Shown piece by piece: positions 53,274 through 63,480 of a stretch of 64,000 bases of DNA (within the stretch, counting starts at the first letter, position 1; each line of letters begins with the position of its first letter). Source of the stretch: Cupriavidus basilensis (GTDB lineage: Bacteria; Pseudomonadota; Gammaproteobacteria; Burkholderiales; Burkholderiaceae); NCBI RefSeq assembly GCF_000876015.1, contig NZ_BBQM01000013.1, forward strand, positions 124,001-188,000, in the 5' to 3' direction. Both the position numbers and the translations under genes were made by a program. A model generated the notes under the pieces. The model did no database searches. It was not told the origin of the DNA and was given only the letters and a program-made list of their open reading frames with translations.

Positions 53274-56200
53274 TCAGAACGGCAGCGGGCCGACCGCGGA
53301 TTGCGGCGGCACCGGCGGGAACGCGATCGGCGCGGTCTGGCGTTGCAGCGCATAGCGCACATAGACGCCGGCGTACCACTGGCGGTAGTCGCGCGCGTTG
53401 TCGAGCCCGAGCAGGCCGCCCACGTAGAGCTGCTGCGCCGCCTGGTACTCGGCCGATCCGACCAGATTGTAGGCCAGGCCGGTCTTCGACTGGCCCTGGT
53501 AGACCGCGCTGGACGAGCTGGTCAGGTTCCGGCCGTTGGCCGTGGCCATCGCCGCGTTGGCCGCCGACTGCGCCGCGGCGTCGGTCGGGAAGTAGTTCGA
53601 ATCGTCCTCGCGGAAGGCTTGCATGCCCAGCGCGCCGCGCACGTGGTAGGCCAGCCGGCCGCTGCGCCCGGTGAGCGACAGCGGCACCGTCACCGCGAAA
53701 TAGGTCTGCGGGCTGAAATAGCCGCCCTGCCCGAAGGTGAAATAGCGCAGGTTGTCCGCGTAGCCCATCGAGGTGAAGTTCACCCCGCTCATGAGGCGCT
53801 GGTCCGGCTTGTCGATCACGCGCAGGTAGAAGCCGCCGCCGCCTTCCCAGCGCGTGTTGCGCTTGACGTCGTGGCCGGTCAGCAGGCCATAGCCGCCGTA
53901 GCCGTACAGGCCGAAGAAGCCGTCGTCCCAGCCGAGGTCGGCGCGCGCGCTGCTGTTCATCACGCCGCCCCATTGCAGGCCGGTGCGCTCGTCGCGCGCG
54001 CCCGCGTAGGACAGCAGGCTGTCCGTCACCGGCCGGCGCGAGGCGCCGAGCGACAGCGTGGCGCGCTGCGTGAGCGGCAGGTTGAGCCTGGCGCCGGCAT
54101 TGACGTCGGTGTAGCGGAAACCCAGCGGCGTGCTGCCGACGTCGGCGGTGAAGCGCTCCGATTCGTAGGCCACGCCGAGCGCCACGCCGAAGGCGTTCTG
54201 CGGGCCGGCCGAGGCCGACCGCAGCGGCGCACCGGCCAGGTTCACGGGCGCGCCGTTCACGCCGTAGGCCAGCGGGCCGCCGCCGAAGCGCGAGGCGCTG
54301 TTGAAGTCGGCGCCGACCGAGCCGCTGTCCAGCGCCACCGGGGTCACGCGCGCCGCCAGCTTGCCGTTGCCGGCGGCGATCTTGGCTTCGGCCACCACCT
54401 GCATCTCGGTGAGCTGGCTCATGCCGGAGTCGCCCGTGCGCCCGCGCAGCATGGGGCCGCCGGCGAGCGTGCTGGCGCGCTGCGCCTCGATCTCGCCGAG
54501 TTCCTGCTGGGCGGTGCGGGGGCCGGTCGGGCTGGCCTGCGAGTCCGCGTCGGCCAGCCACGGCGCGCGCGCCTGCGCGCCGAACGGCTGGCGCGCGGGC
54601 ACGGCGGCAGCGGGTTCGGCGACAGCGGCCACGGCGGCGGGCGCGGCCTGCGCCGGGTACTGGTTCGGGTACTGGGCCGCCGGATATGGCACCGGGTATT
54701 GCGCCGGAGCCGGAGACGCGTACTGGGCATCCTGCGCCGCGCCGGTGGCGCGGCTGGCCGCGGTGGCCTTGCCGCGCGTGGCGGTGGTGGCTGCGCGCGC
54801 GCGCAGCGGCGCGGGCACCTGTTGCGGATAGTAGGCCTGCGGCTGCTGGGGCATGGGCGCCGCGGCTGGCGCGCTGCCGGCCGGCACCGGGATATAGGGC
54901 TGGCCATACGCCTGGCCGCCGGCGCCAGCCGCCGGCGCGGCCTGCGCCACCGTGGGCGCGGGCACCGCGAGATACGGCGCCTGCGAGCCGGGCGGCGGCA
55001 GTTGCGAGACCGCGCGCTGGCCCGGCAGGCCGACGAAGGGATTGGACGGCACGCGGTCGAACCCGGCGGCGCCCGCGCGCGCGCCCGGCGGCGCGCCGGC
55101 GGCGGCCTCGGCCGCCACCGCGGCGCGGAAGTAGTCCGCCGCGCGCGAGGTCTTGCCCTCGGCGCGGTAGAGCCGCCCGGCGGCGGTCAGCACCTTGGGC
55201 GACTTTGGCGCCTGCGCCAGCGCCATCTGCAGCGTGCCCTCGGCCCAGCTGAATTCCTTGGCGGCGGTGGCGGTGCCGATCGCGGCCAGCATCAGGTCGA
55301 GGTTGCGCGGGTCTTTTTCCAGCACGCTCTCGTACAGCGCGAGCGCCTGCTTGTTGTCGCCGGCCTGCGCGTACATGCGCGCCAGGCTGGCGCGCACGGC
55401 GCCGTTGCCGCCGCGCTCGGACAGCGCCGGGGCCAGCATGTCGTAAGCGGCCACGAGGTCGCCGCTCTCGGTGAGCGCGTCGGCCTGGCGCACGATGTAG
55501 GCCACGCGCAGGTCGTCGTAGTCCTTGCGCTGCTGCGGGTTCAGCGCCGCGCCGGCGAGCTGGCGCAGCACGCCGGCCAGCTCCACGTCCTGGCGGGTCT
55601 TGAGCAGGATGGCGGCGTATTGCAGCTGCATGCCGGCGTCGGGCCGCGGCGTGCGGCTCATCACGCTGCGCATCAGCGCCAGCGCGCGCGGCTCGTCGCC
55701 GGCGTCGGCATAGGCCAGCGCCAGCGCGCCGAGCTGGTCGGCGTCCTGCTGCGCGTAGCGTTCGGCGTCCTGCAGCACGGCGCGCGCGGCGGATTGCTGG
55801 CCGGCGGCGGCCAGGCCGCTGGCGCGCTCGGCCTCGGCATGCACCCACAGGCGGCGCTGCAGGGTGCCCATGTCGCGCGTGCGGCTCTGCGGCGGCACGC
55901 GCTCGAGCGCGTCGAGCCCGGCCTGCCATTCGCCGGTCTCGGCGCTCAGCAGCGCGCTGGCGTAGAGCGCGTCGGGCATGTTGGGGTTGGACAGCAGCAG
56001 GCCGTCCATGATGCTGCGGGCCTGTTCCTTGAGGCCCATCGACGCATAGGCGCGCGCCGCGTCGAGGCGCACCCACGGGTTGGTGGGGTCGGCCGCCATC
56101 GCGTCTTCGAGCGCGCGCCGCGCGCCGGCGGTGTCGCCACGCTGCAGGGCCGCGCGCGCCTGGCCGCGCGCCTCGTCGGCGCGCAGCCTGCCGAGCGAGC

Positions 56201-57644
56201 CCACTTTCTCCTGCTGGGCCGGCGTCAGGTCCTGCACGATGGCGAGCGCCTCGGCGCCCTTGTTCTGCGCCGACAGCACGCCCACCAGCCCGCGCGTGGC
56301 GTCTGGGTTGTCGGGCTGCTGCTTGAGCACGCGCCGGTAGGCGGCCTCGGCCTGCGCGTACTGGCCGTCCTCGGCCATCACGTCGGCCAGCGCCACCTGC
56401 GCGGACGGCTCGCGCGCGTCGAGCTTGACGGCGCGCTCGAGCAGGCGGCGCGCCTCGGCGCGGTTGCCGCCGTTGCGCGCGGCGGTGGCCTGCTCGGACA
56501 GCAGCCAGTAGGTGGCGCTGTTCTGCGCGCTGCGGTAGCGCGTGCCGGCGCCGCGCCGGGCGGCCTGGTCGAGGAAGTCCACCGCCTCGGCGAACTTCTC
56601 CTGCTTGAGGCGCAGCACGCCCATGCCGCCGAGCGCGTCGGCGTCCTCGGGGCGCTGCGCGAGCGCGGCCTGGAAGCGTTCGCCGGCGCGCTCCAGGTCG
56701 CCGGCGTCCAGCGCGTCGAAGCCCTGCTGCACGATCTGGCGCGCCGGGTTGGCGGCGGCGCCGGCACCGGCGCCGGCCGCGCGGGTGGACTCCTGCTGCT
56801 GCTGCGCCTTGACCGCGTCGAGCTTGGCGCGGATGGCGGCGTCGTCCGGATGGCCGGCCAGCCAGGCCTGGTACAGCGGCGCGTCGGCCGGGCGCCCGCC
56901 CAGCCAGGTCAGCGCGCGCTGCCAGCTCTGCGCGGCGGGGCCGGCCACGTCGGTGCCCTTCGAGAGCGCCTCGAGCTGGCGGATGCCTTCGCGGCGCGTG
57001 GACTCGCGGTAGGTGAGGTGCTGCGCCAGCGCGAGCTGCGCGCGGTTGTCGGCGGGGTTGGCGCGCGCCAGCTGCTCGAGGCCCTTGCGCGCCGCTTCCC
57101 AGCCCTGCGCGGTGCCGCCCAGGGTCTGGTAATACTCCAGCGCGAGATCGCCCTGCGGCACGGCGCCGCCGGCGGCCTGCTGGTAGCGCCTGACCGCTTC
57201 CTCGCCCTGGCCGCTGCGCGCGAGCTGGCGGGCCTGCTCGATCTGCTGGCTGGTGCCGCCGCCGCTGATGATCTGCGTCAGGCGCGCGATCTGCGGCGAG
57301 CCGGGCTGGGCCTTCTTCAGGCGCTCGAGATAGGCGCGCGCGCCGTCGGCGCGGCCGGCCTCGGCCTCGGACACGCCCATGCCGTAGAGCGCCTCGGGCT
57401 GGCTCGGGTTGAGCCGCAGGATCTTCTGCCACGCTTCGGCGGCGCGGTCGCCGCGGCCGCGCTCCTGCCAGTACTTGCCCTGGTCCACCAGCAGCTTGAC
57501 CGGGTCTTCCTGCGCGGCGGCGGCGGTGGCGAACGCGGCCAGCAGGCTCAGCGCGAGCGTCTTCGCGCGCCGCCTGCCGGCGGCCTGCCCGCGCGCCGCG
57601 GGCATCGTGCGTCCGTTCATGGCCGGGCGCTTGCGGTTCTGCAT
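53274..57644 (-). CDS. bcsC: Cellulose synthase outer-membrane subunit BcsC
   Basis: A 1456-residue exporter: signal peptide (LALSLLAAFATAAAA), a long array of TPR repeats (roughly 45-870), a low-complexity linker rich in Pro, Tyr, Gln and Ala (roughly 880-1050), and a C-terminal beta-barrel (about 1060-1456) ending LPF, with the terminal Phe of outer-membrane proteins. It guides the glucan through the periplasm and outer membrane. The start at 57644 has GGAG nine bases upstream and overlaps bcsZ by 28 bases; an ATG eight codons later is possible. The open frame continues upstream only as a shadow of bcsZ. Confidence 0.93.
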   Translation of the reverse strand: MQNRKRPAMNGRTMPAARGQAAGRRRAKTLALSLLAAFATAAAAQEDPVKLLVDQGKYWQERGRGDRAAEAWQKILRLNPSQPEALYGMGVSEAEAGRADGARAYLERLKKAQPGSPQIARLTQIISGGGTSQQIEQARQLARSGQGEEAVRRYQQAAGGAVPQGDLALEYYQTLGGTAQGWEAARKGLEQLARANPADNRAQLALAQHLTYRESTRREGIRQLEALSKGTDVAGPAAQSWQRALTWLGGRPADAPLYQAWLAGHPDDAAIRAKLDAVKAQQQQESTRAAGAGAGAAANPARQIVQQGFDALDAGDLERAGERFQAALAQRPEDADALGGMGVLRLKQEKFAEAVDFLDQAARRGAGTRYRSAQNSATYWLLSEQATAARNGGNRAEARRLLERAVKLDAREPSAQVALADVMAEDGQYAQAEAAYRRVLKQQPDNPDATRGLVGVLSAQNKGAEALAIVQDLTPAQQEKVGSLGRLRADEARGQARAALQRGDTAGARRALEDAMAADPTNPWVRLDAARAYASMGLKEQARSIMDGLLLSNPNMPDALYASALLSAETGEWQAGLDALERVPPQSRTRDMGTLQRRLWVHAEAERASGLAAAGQQSAARAVLQDAERYAQQDADQLGALALAYADAGDEPRALALMRSVMSRTPRPDAGMQLQYAAILLKTRQDVELAGVLRQLAGAALNPQQRKDYDDLRVAYIVRQADALTESGDLVAAYDMLAPALSERGGNGAVRASLARMYAQAGDNKQALALYESVLEKDPRNLDLMLAAIGTATAAKEFSWAEGTLQMALAQAPKSPKVLTAAGRLYRAEGKTSRAADYFRAAVAAEAAAGAPPGARAGAAGFDRVPSNPFVGLPGQRAVSQLPPPGSQAPYLAVPAPTVAQAAPAAGAGGQAYGQPYIPVPAGSAPAAAPMPQQPQAYYPQQVPAPLRARAATTATRGKATAASRATGAAQDAQYASPAPAQYPVPYPAAQYPNQYPAQAAPAAVAAVAEPAAAVPARQPFGAQARAPWLADADSQASPTGPRTAQQELGEIEAQRASTLAGGPMLRGRTGDSGMSQLTEMQVVAEAKIAAGNGKLAARVTPVALDSGSVGADFNSASRFGGGPLAYGVNGAPVNLAGAPLRSASAGPQNAFGVALGVAYESERFTADVGSTPLGFRYTDVNAGARLNLPLTQRATLSLGASRRPVTDSLLSYAGARDERTGLQWGGVMNSSARADLGWDDGFFGLYGYGGYGLLTGHDVKRNTRWEGGGGFYLRVIDKPDQRLMSGVNFTSMGYADNLRYFTFGQGGYFSPQTYFAVTVPLSLTGRSGRLAYHVRGALGMQAFREDDSNYFPTDAAAQSAANAAMATANGRNLTSSSSAVYQGQSKTGLAYNLVGSAEYQAAQQLYVGGLLGLDNARDYRQWYAGVYVRYALQRQTAPIAFPPVPPQSAVGPLPF

Positions 57645-58825
57645 GTCTTCTCCCACTCCAGCTCCAGTTGGCCCGAGGGCGCGAACCGGTAGCGGCCTTC
57701 GGCAAAGCCGAGGCCGAATAATCCCAATACGGTGTCGTAGTACGTGGCCGCGGACTTGCCGCCGGCGGCGTCGAGCATGGTCTCGGCGCGCGCGCGCTGC
57801 ACCGCCGCGGCCGGCGAGCCGGCGGCCTGCAGGAACGGCACCAGCGCGGCGGAGAAGCCAGCCGGGCCGTCGCCTTCGAGCGCGCCGCCGTCGGCGTGCA
57901 TGCGCTCGGGCGGCGCGGCGCGGCCCGCCATGCGCTGCGCGTGCGGCGCCAGCGCCTTCATCAGCGCGCGGCCCGCGGCGTCGCCGCGCGGCGTCATGCC
58001 GGCCCACAGGTAGACGCGGATGGCGTCGTAGCTGCTCACGTCGCCCTTGACCGGGTCGGTGAGAAAGCCGGTGCCGCCCTGGTCGGCGCGGTAGGCGGAC
58101 CAGTCCGGCACGATGCCCTGCCTGGCCACCGCTTCGGCCAGCCGGCCGGCCTGCGTGGCCAGCGTGCCCCACGGCCCGGACGGGTCGGCGCCGGCCAGCC
58201 GGCGCAGCAGCGGCACCGGCAGGTAGCTGGCATTGAGGCGCCACTGGCGCGGGCCGTCTTCGCTGCCCTCGGCAAACCCCTGCGGGGCGGGCAGCAGCAT
58301 GGCGCCGAAGCCGGGCAGCGACGCCACCTCCTGCTGCGCCGCCAGCTTGAGCAGCGCGCGCGCCTGCGTGGCGTAGCGCGGCTCGCGCCACAGGCGCGCG
58401 GCCTCCAGCAGCGCGAACGCGAACCACAGGTCGGCGTCGGAAGCGGCGTTGGCGTCGATCACGCCCCACGAGCCGTCGCCGCGGCGGCCCCACTGCCACG
58501 CGGGCAGCTTGTCCTGCAGGCTGCCGGCGCCGAGGTTGGCGATGCTCCACTGCCACAGGCGGTCGAAGGTGGCGCGGTCGTTGGCGACCAGCGCGAACAC
58601 CATGCCGTAGGACTGGCCTTCCGAGGTGCTGTGCTGCTCGCGCGTGGACGGGTCGAGCACGCGGCCGTCGGCTTGCACGAAGCGCGCCAGGAACTGCTGG
58701 TACAGCGGCCACGGGCAGGGCGCGGGCGCGGCCGCCGCGGCGCCGGCCCAACCACCCAGCGCGCCCAGCGCGCCCAGCGCCGGCAGACCCGCCAGCCAGC
58801 GCCGGCGCGACCGGTTCACCATCAT
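57617..58825 (-). CDS. bcsZ: Periplasmic endo-beta-1,4-glucanase BcsZ (GH8)
   Basis: A 402-residue GH8 cellulase. An N-terminal RSRRRWLAG run and hydrophobic segment form the export signal (possibly Tat). STSEGQSYGMVFAL holds the catalytic Glu, and NAASDADLWFAFALLEA holds the conserved Asp region of the (alpha/alpha)6 barrel. It trims or releases glucan during synthesis. The start at 58825 overlaps the bcsB stop (ATGA), which fixes it; a frame back to 58963 is a shadow. Confidence 0.94.
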   Translation of the reverse strand: MMVNRSRRRWLAGLPALGALGALGGWAGAAAAAPAPCPWPLYQQFLARFVQADGRVLDPSTREQHSTSEGQSYGMVFALVANDRATFDRLWQWSIANLGAGSLQDKLPAWQWGRRGDGSWGVIDANAASDADLWFAFALLEAARLWREPRYATQARALLKLAAQQEVASLPGFGAMLLPAPQGFAEGSEDGPRQWRLNASYLPVPLLRRLAGADPSGPWGTLATQAGRLAEAVARQGIVPDWSAYRADQGGTGFLTDPVKGDVSSYDAIRVYLWAGMTPRGDAAGRALMKALAPHAQRMAGRAAPPERMHADGGALEGDGPAGFSAALVPFLQAAGSPAAAVQRARAETMLDAAGGKSAATYYDTVLGLFGLGFAEGRYRFAPSGQLELEWEKTCRTASARP

Positions 58826-61167
58826 TGCACCCCCTGGTTGCGCCGGTTGGCGCGCGCGCGCAGCGTCAGGAACAGCAGCGTCGCCAGCAGCAGCGCGGCG
58901 GCGCCGGTCATCAGCACCAGCGCCAGCGGGCGCCGCGACAGCCACCATTCCACGTAGGTCCACGGCGCCAGCCTGCCCACGTAGTAGTTCTGCTCGGCGG
59001 CCAGGCTGTCAACGTCCTTGCCGTGCACCAGCGCCAGGCTGCCCTGCACGTGGACCACCTGGTCGGGGTCGAGCAGCGCCTCGGTCATCGCCTGCAGGCC
59101 CTGCGGCGCGTTGCTGACCAGCGCCACCACGCTGCGCCCGGAGGCCAGCGGCGACTCGAACGCGCTCAGCGCGGCGTCGGTGCCGGCGCTGGTGAGCGAC
59201 AGGCGCGTCTCGACCGGGCGGTCGCGCGTGACGTCGGCGCCGTTCCACCAGCCCGCCACGGTGGACACGATGTCGGACATGGTGAAGCGCTTCTCGTTGC
59301 CCGCCAGCGAAACCGGCATGCGCTCGGCCCACTGCGTGAACAGCGGCTGGTTCTGCGTGGTGCCGATCACCAGCAGGTCGCGCGCGGCCTGCTGGGCGAC
59401 CTGCGCCGCGCCGGACACGGCCACGCCGGTGGCGGGATAGCCGGTGGACTCGCCCATGCGGCCCATCAGCGTGAGATAGGCCGTGTAGTCCTCGGCGCCG
59501 GGCTTGTCCGGCAGGATCACCGCGGTCTCGGACAGGTCGGCCAGGCGCGTGAACGGGAAACCGCTGTTGCCGAACACGGCCAGGTCCGGCAGCGCGATGA
59601 AGTGCGACAGGCCGGTGATGTCGATGGTCGAGTCCGGGTCGATGGCACCCTTGACGTTGTCGAGCATCACGTCCTTGCAGGCGCCCTGCTTGAGGTAGTC
59701 GTAGTAGAAATGGAACTGCAGCTGCGACTGCGCGGGCAGCATGAACAGCGGCAGCGCGATGCGCTCGTGCACCGGCACCGAGCCGTCCGGCAGCACCTTG
59801 GCCAGCAGCTGGCTGGCGCGGCCGTCCTGGTTCTTGAGCGCGCGCAGCGGATAGGCGCGCAGGAACTGGCGGTTGACGTTGACGTTCAGGGTGGACTTGT
59901 CCACCACCGGGCGCGGCGTGTAGCGGTAGTGCAGGTCGATCGGGATGCCCTTGTCGCGCCAGCCGAACAGGTCCGGCGGCAGGCGGAAGTTCACGCGCAC
60001 CAGGTCCGGGTTGTAGCCCGAGACGTTGAGGTCGCGCACCTCGGTCAGCTCGCCGAAGCGCACCGGGCGGTCGCTGCGGATCCAGTTGGGCGCGTCGTAG
60101 GGCACGCGCGGCGCGACCTCGTCGAAGCGCGAGATGGTGGCGCTCTGCCCGGACAACGCGCGCGCGCCCAGCGTGAGCGCGCGCGCGGCGGTCTTGAGCT
60201 CGGCGCTGTCGCGGCCCATCACCAGCAGCAGCTTGGCGTTGGCGTCGCCCGGATTGGGCACCACGGCCAGCGTCGGGCCGCCGATGGCGGGCAGCGCCAC
60301 GCCGGCGGGCTTTTCCTCGCCGGTGACGAACACCACCGCGTTGCCGCTGGCCGGCACCTGGTTGAGCAGCGCGCCGAACGACGCGCCGCGGTAGCCGGCC
60401 AGCGCGCCGAACCACGACGACACCGCGCCCGCGGCCTCCAGCGTGGCCGCCGACGGCGCGCCCGCGAACACGAACGGCAGCCGCAGGCGGCCGACGTCGC
60501 GGCGGTCGAAGAACGGCAGCGGCAGCAGCGACAGCTCGTTGGCCAGCGCCACCGGCGCCACGGTCAGCTCCAGCACGCTGCTGTTGCCCACCGTGGCCCA
60601 CAGGCTGGAATGGAACGGATCCTCGCAGTCGGTGGTGTAGTGGCCGACCAGCTCCAGGTTGAGGCGGTTGAATTCCGTGATCAGGCGCGGCTCGATGGCG
60701 AGGTCGCGCTCCTGGCTGGTGCCCGCGCCCTCCTTGGGCACGGGCACGCTGGCGGCCACTTCGCCGTTGACCATCACGTTGATGTGCGACAGCGCCGGGA
60801 TCAGCGCCGGCGAATAGGTGTAGCGCAGCTTGAGCCGGGCGGCGGTCACCACTTCGTCGGCGCGGATCGAGAACGGCACGCCGTTGATGGCGTCCACGCC
60901 GCGCAGCTGGAACGGCGCGTCGGCGCCGAGCTGCTTGAGCGTGAACTGCACCGTGCGGCTGGCCGCGCGCGGCGCGGTGGCGGCACCTGCGGCGCCGGCG
61001 GGGATGGCGGTGGCCGCCGCGGGCGCCGGCGGGACCACGGTGTCGCGGCTGGTGTCCGGCAGCGTGGCGCGCTGGGCACCGGCGGGATGCGCCGCCAGCA
61101 GGGTGAAGGCGAGGATGGCGCCCAGGCGGGTCAGCGCGGGCAGGCGTGGTTTATGGTTCAGGCGCAT
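58822..61167 (-). CDS. bcsB: Cellulose synthase periplasmic subunit BcsB
   Basis: A 781-residue subunit with signal peptide (ILAFTLLAAHPAGA), alternating carbohydrate-binding jelly-roll and flavodoxin-like domains, and a C-terminal membrane anchor (PLALVLMTGAAALLLATLLFL) followed by a basic tail, as required for docking on BcsA. Segments such as LKYSYSPALIP-like RYTYSPALIPALSHINVMVN and YDAPNWIRSDRPV are family-typical. It follows bcsA by 57 bases and overlaps bcsZ by four. Confidence 0.94.
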   Translation of the reverse strand: MRLNHKPRLPALTRLGAILAFTLLAAHPAGAQRATLPDTSRDTVVPPAPAAATAIPAGAAGAATAPRAASRTVQFTLKQLGADAPFQLRGVDAINGVPFSIRADEVVTAARLKLRYTYSPALIPALSHINVMVNGEVAASVPVPKEGAGTSQERDLAIEPRLITEFNRLNLELVGHYTTDCEDPFHSSLWATVGNSSVLELTVAPVALANELSLLPLPFFDRRDVGRLRLPFVFAGAPSAATLEAAGAVSSWFGALAGYRGASFGALLNQVPASGNAVVFVTGEEKPAGVALPAIGGPTLAVVPNPGDANAKLLLVMGRDSAELKTAARALTLGARALSGQSATISRFDEVAPRVPYDAPNWIRSDRPVRFGELTEVRDLNVSGYNPDLVRVNFRLPPDLFGWRDKGIPIDLHYRYTPRPVVDKSTLNVNVNRQFLRAYPLRALKNQDGRASQLLAKVLPDGSVPVHERIALPLFMLPAQSQLQFHFYYDYLKQGACKDVMLDNVKGAIDPDSTIDITGLSHFIALPDLAVFGNSGFPFTRLADLSETAVILPDKPGAEDYTAYLTLMGRMGESTGYPATGVAVSGAAQVAQQAARDLLVIGTTQNQPLFTQWAERMPVSLAGNEKRFTMSDIVSTVAGWWNGADVTRDRPVETRLSLTSAGTDAALSAFESPLASGRSVVALVSNAPQGLQAMTEALLDPDQVVHVQGSLALVHGKDVDSLAAEQNYYVGRLAPWTYVEWWLSRRPLALVLMTGAAALLLATLLFLTLRARANRRNQGVQ

Positions 61168-61224
61168 TCGTCTCTTGAGCCGGTGGTCCGTGGCGTGTGT
61201 GCCGGGCCGGGCCCGGGCAGATGG

Positions 61225-63480
61225 TCAGTTGGTGGAGGCGCCGGGCTCGGGGCGGCGCAGCAGCCGGCGCATCTCGCGCCCGAGATGGAACATCATGTTG
61301 TGGAAGCCGAGCATGCCGATGCGCAGGATCTGGCCCGCGGCCAGCCCCGGCGCGTCCAGGCGCTTGCGGCCCCAGGAGCCGACCCATGCGTCGGCGCGCG
61401 CGAAGGTGCACTGGATGAAGGCCATCTCGTCGCGCGGGCTCATCTCGCCCAGCACCAGGCCGGTGTGCGACTCGCCCTGGAACACCACCTTGGCGGGGAA
61501 CATGTGCTCGTCGTCCTGCAGGTACAGCGAGATCTGCACCGGCTCGCCCACCGTCGCCGTGACGCCCGGCGGCAGGCGCATGCCGATGCCGCCTTCGGCG
61601 AAGTCGATGGTCTCGCACACGGTGGTGCGGCCGTCGGCGAAATGCAGCGTGGCCGGCAGCGTCATCGCCACGCGGTGCGCCACGCGGATCTGCCGCGTCT
61701 CGCTGGCCACGGCGATGGAGGCGCCGAGGATGACGAGGTTGTAGCAGGTCCAGATCAGGTTCAGCACTACCGTGGTGGCCTCGAACTGGTTCCACAGGAA
61801 CAGCCGCAGCAGACCCACCCCGATGCCCAGCAGGTTGAGCAGCAGCAGCACCAGGTAGGGCCGCGAGATCTCCCAGTCGAAGTAGGCTTCCTCGATCACC
61901 CCGCCCTTGGGCGTGACGTTGAACTTGCCCGCGGCCGGGTTGAAAAAGGCCACCAGCACCGGCCGCATGATGTACCACGCCAGCACCGACTCGTAGACCT
62001 CGTTCCAGAACGAATGGCGGAACTGGCCCTGCACGCGCGAGTTGGTCATGTTGGCGTGCAGCAGGTGCGGCAGCGCGAAGGTGGCGATGGTCAGCGCCGA
62101 GGCCTGGATCACGTGCGCGCCGAACAGCAGGTAGGCCAGCGGCGCGGTCAGGAACACCAGCCGCGGCAGCCCGTAGAAGAAGTGCAGCATGGCGTTGAGG
62201 TAGCACATGCGCTGCCAGATCGTCAGCCCGGGGCCGAGCAGCGGGTTGTCGAGCCGGCAGATCTGCGCCATGCCGCGCGCCCAGCGGATGCGCTGGCCGA
62301 CGTGCCCGGACAGGCTCTCGGTGGCCAGCCCCGCCGCCTGCGGGATCGCCAGGTAGGCGGTGCCGTAGCCCTTGCGGTGTAGCTTGAGCGCGGTGTGCGC
62401 GTCCTCGGTCACGGTCTCCACCGCGATGCCGCCCACCTCCAGCAGCGGCGCGCGGCGGATGATGGCGCACGAGCCGCAGAAGAAGGTGGCGTCCCACAGG
62501 TCGTTGCCGTCCTGCACCAGGCCGTAGAACAGCTCGCCCTCGTTGGGCACTTCCTGGAACGTCTGCAGGTTCTTCTCGAACGGGTCGGGCGAGAAGAAAT
62601 AGTGCGGCGTCTGCAGCATGGACAGCCGGCGGTCCTTGAGGAACCAGCCCATGCAGATCTGCAGGAAGGAGCGCGTGGGGATGTGGTCGCAGTCGAAGAT
62701 GGCCACGTACTCGCCATTGGTGTCCTTGAGCGCCTCGTTGATGTTGCCGGCCTTGGCGTGGCGGTTGTGGTTGCGGGTCACGTGGGTGACGCCGACCTTC
62801 TCGCAGAACGCGCGGAATTCCTCGCGCCGGCCGTCGTCGAGCACGTAGACGTTGATCTTGTCGCGCGGCCAGTCCAGCGACATGGCGGCGAACACGGTGG
62901 GCTTCACCACCGAGAGCGGCTCGTTGTAGGTGGGGATGAAGACGTCCACGGTCGGCCAGGTGGCGCTGTCCGCCGGCATCGGCACCGGGCGGCGCTGCAG
63001 CGGCCACGCGGTCTGGAAGTAGCCCAGCATCAGCACCGTGAAGGCGTACAGCTCGGCCAGCACCAGCCCGATGCCGAACACCGCGTCGAACAGGCCGCCC
63101 AGGCCCACGGTCTCGGTCAGCCGCCAGTACATATAGCGGCTGGAGGCGATCACCGACAGCACCACCATCACCAGCGTGGCGAGATGGCCCTTGAGCCGGT
63201 TGAGCCATACGGCAAGCGCGAAGCACACCGCGGCGAAGCCCACCTGCTGCCAGAAGTCCAGCGGCACGGTGGCGACCAGCGCGAACAGGCACAGCGCGAC
63301 CACCAGCGCCAGCACGCGCATCGGGATGCTGTCCCACAGCGGCATCTCGACGAAGGCGAGGCCCAGGCGCCGCGCCGTGGCCGACAGCGCGTTGGGGCGG
63401 GTGGCCGCCGGCGCCGCGGCCTTGCCGGCGGCGGCGGCGGCCTTGCCGGCAGCGGTCTTGCGGGATCTGGCGGGCTTCAC
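61225..63480 (-). CDS. bcsA: Cellulose synthase catalytic subunit BcsA (GT2 plus PilZ)
   Basis: A 751-residue inner-membrane glycosyltransferase. GT2 motifs are complete: DDG (215-217), DCD (263-265), TED (358-360), and QRIRW (396-400). Membrane helices flank the GT domain, and a PilZ domain follows (about 595-700) with RVAHR (599-603) and DFAEGG (626-631), where Ala replaces the usual Ser of D/N-x-S-x-x-G. It polymerises UDP-glucose when c-di-GMP binds. GTG start at 63480 overlaps the bcsQ stop (GTGA). The Ala/Lys-rich N-terminus is about 30 residues long. Confidence 0.95.
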   Translation of the reverse strand: MKPARSRKTAAGKAAAAAGKAAAPAATRPNALSATARRLGLAFVEMPLWDSIPMRVLALVVALCLFALVATVPLDFWQQVGFAAVCFALAVWLNRLKGHLATLVMVVLSVIASSRYMYWRLTETVGLGGLFDAVFGIGLVLAELYAFTVLMLGYFQTAWPLQRRPVPMPADSATWPTVDVFIPTYNEPLSVVKPTVFAAMSLDWPRDKINVYVLDDGRREEFRAFCEKVGVTHVTRNHNRHAKAGNINEALKDTNGEYVAIFDCDHIPTRSFLQICMGWFLKDRRLSMLQTPHYFFSPDPFEKNLQTFQEVPNEGELFYGLVQDGNDLWDATFFCGSCAIIRRAPLLEVGGIAVETVTEDAHTALKLHRKGYGTAYLAIPQAAGLATESLSGHVGQRIRWARGMAQICRLDNPLLGPGLTIWQRMCYLNAMLHFFYGLPRLVFLTAPLAYLLFGAHVIQASALTIATFALPHLLHANMTNSRVQGQFRHSFWNEVYESVLAWYIMRPVLVAFFNPAAGKFNVTPKGGVIEEAYFDWEISRPYLVLLLLNLLGIGVGLLRLFLWNQFEATTVVLNLIWTCYNLVILGASIAVASETRQIRVAHRVAMTLPATLHFADGRTTVCETIDFAEGGIGMRLPPGVTATVGEPVQISLYLQDDEHMFPAKVVFQGESHTGLVLGEMSPRDEMAFIQCTFARADAWVGSWGRKRLDAPGLAAGQILRIGMLGFHNMMFHLGREMRRLLRRPEPGASTN

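Noticed and set aside
57645..58751. Upstream extension of the bcsC frame
   Set aside because: It runs in a wrong frame of bcsZ, whose GH8 motifs are intact; bcsC has its own ribosome site at 57644.
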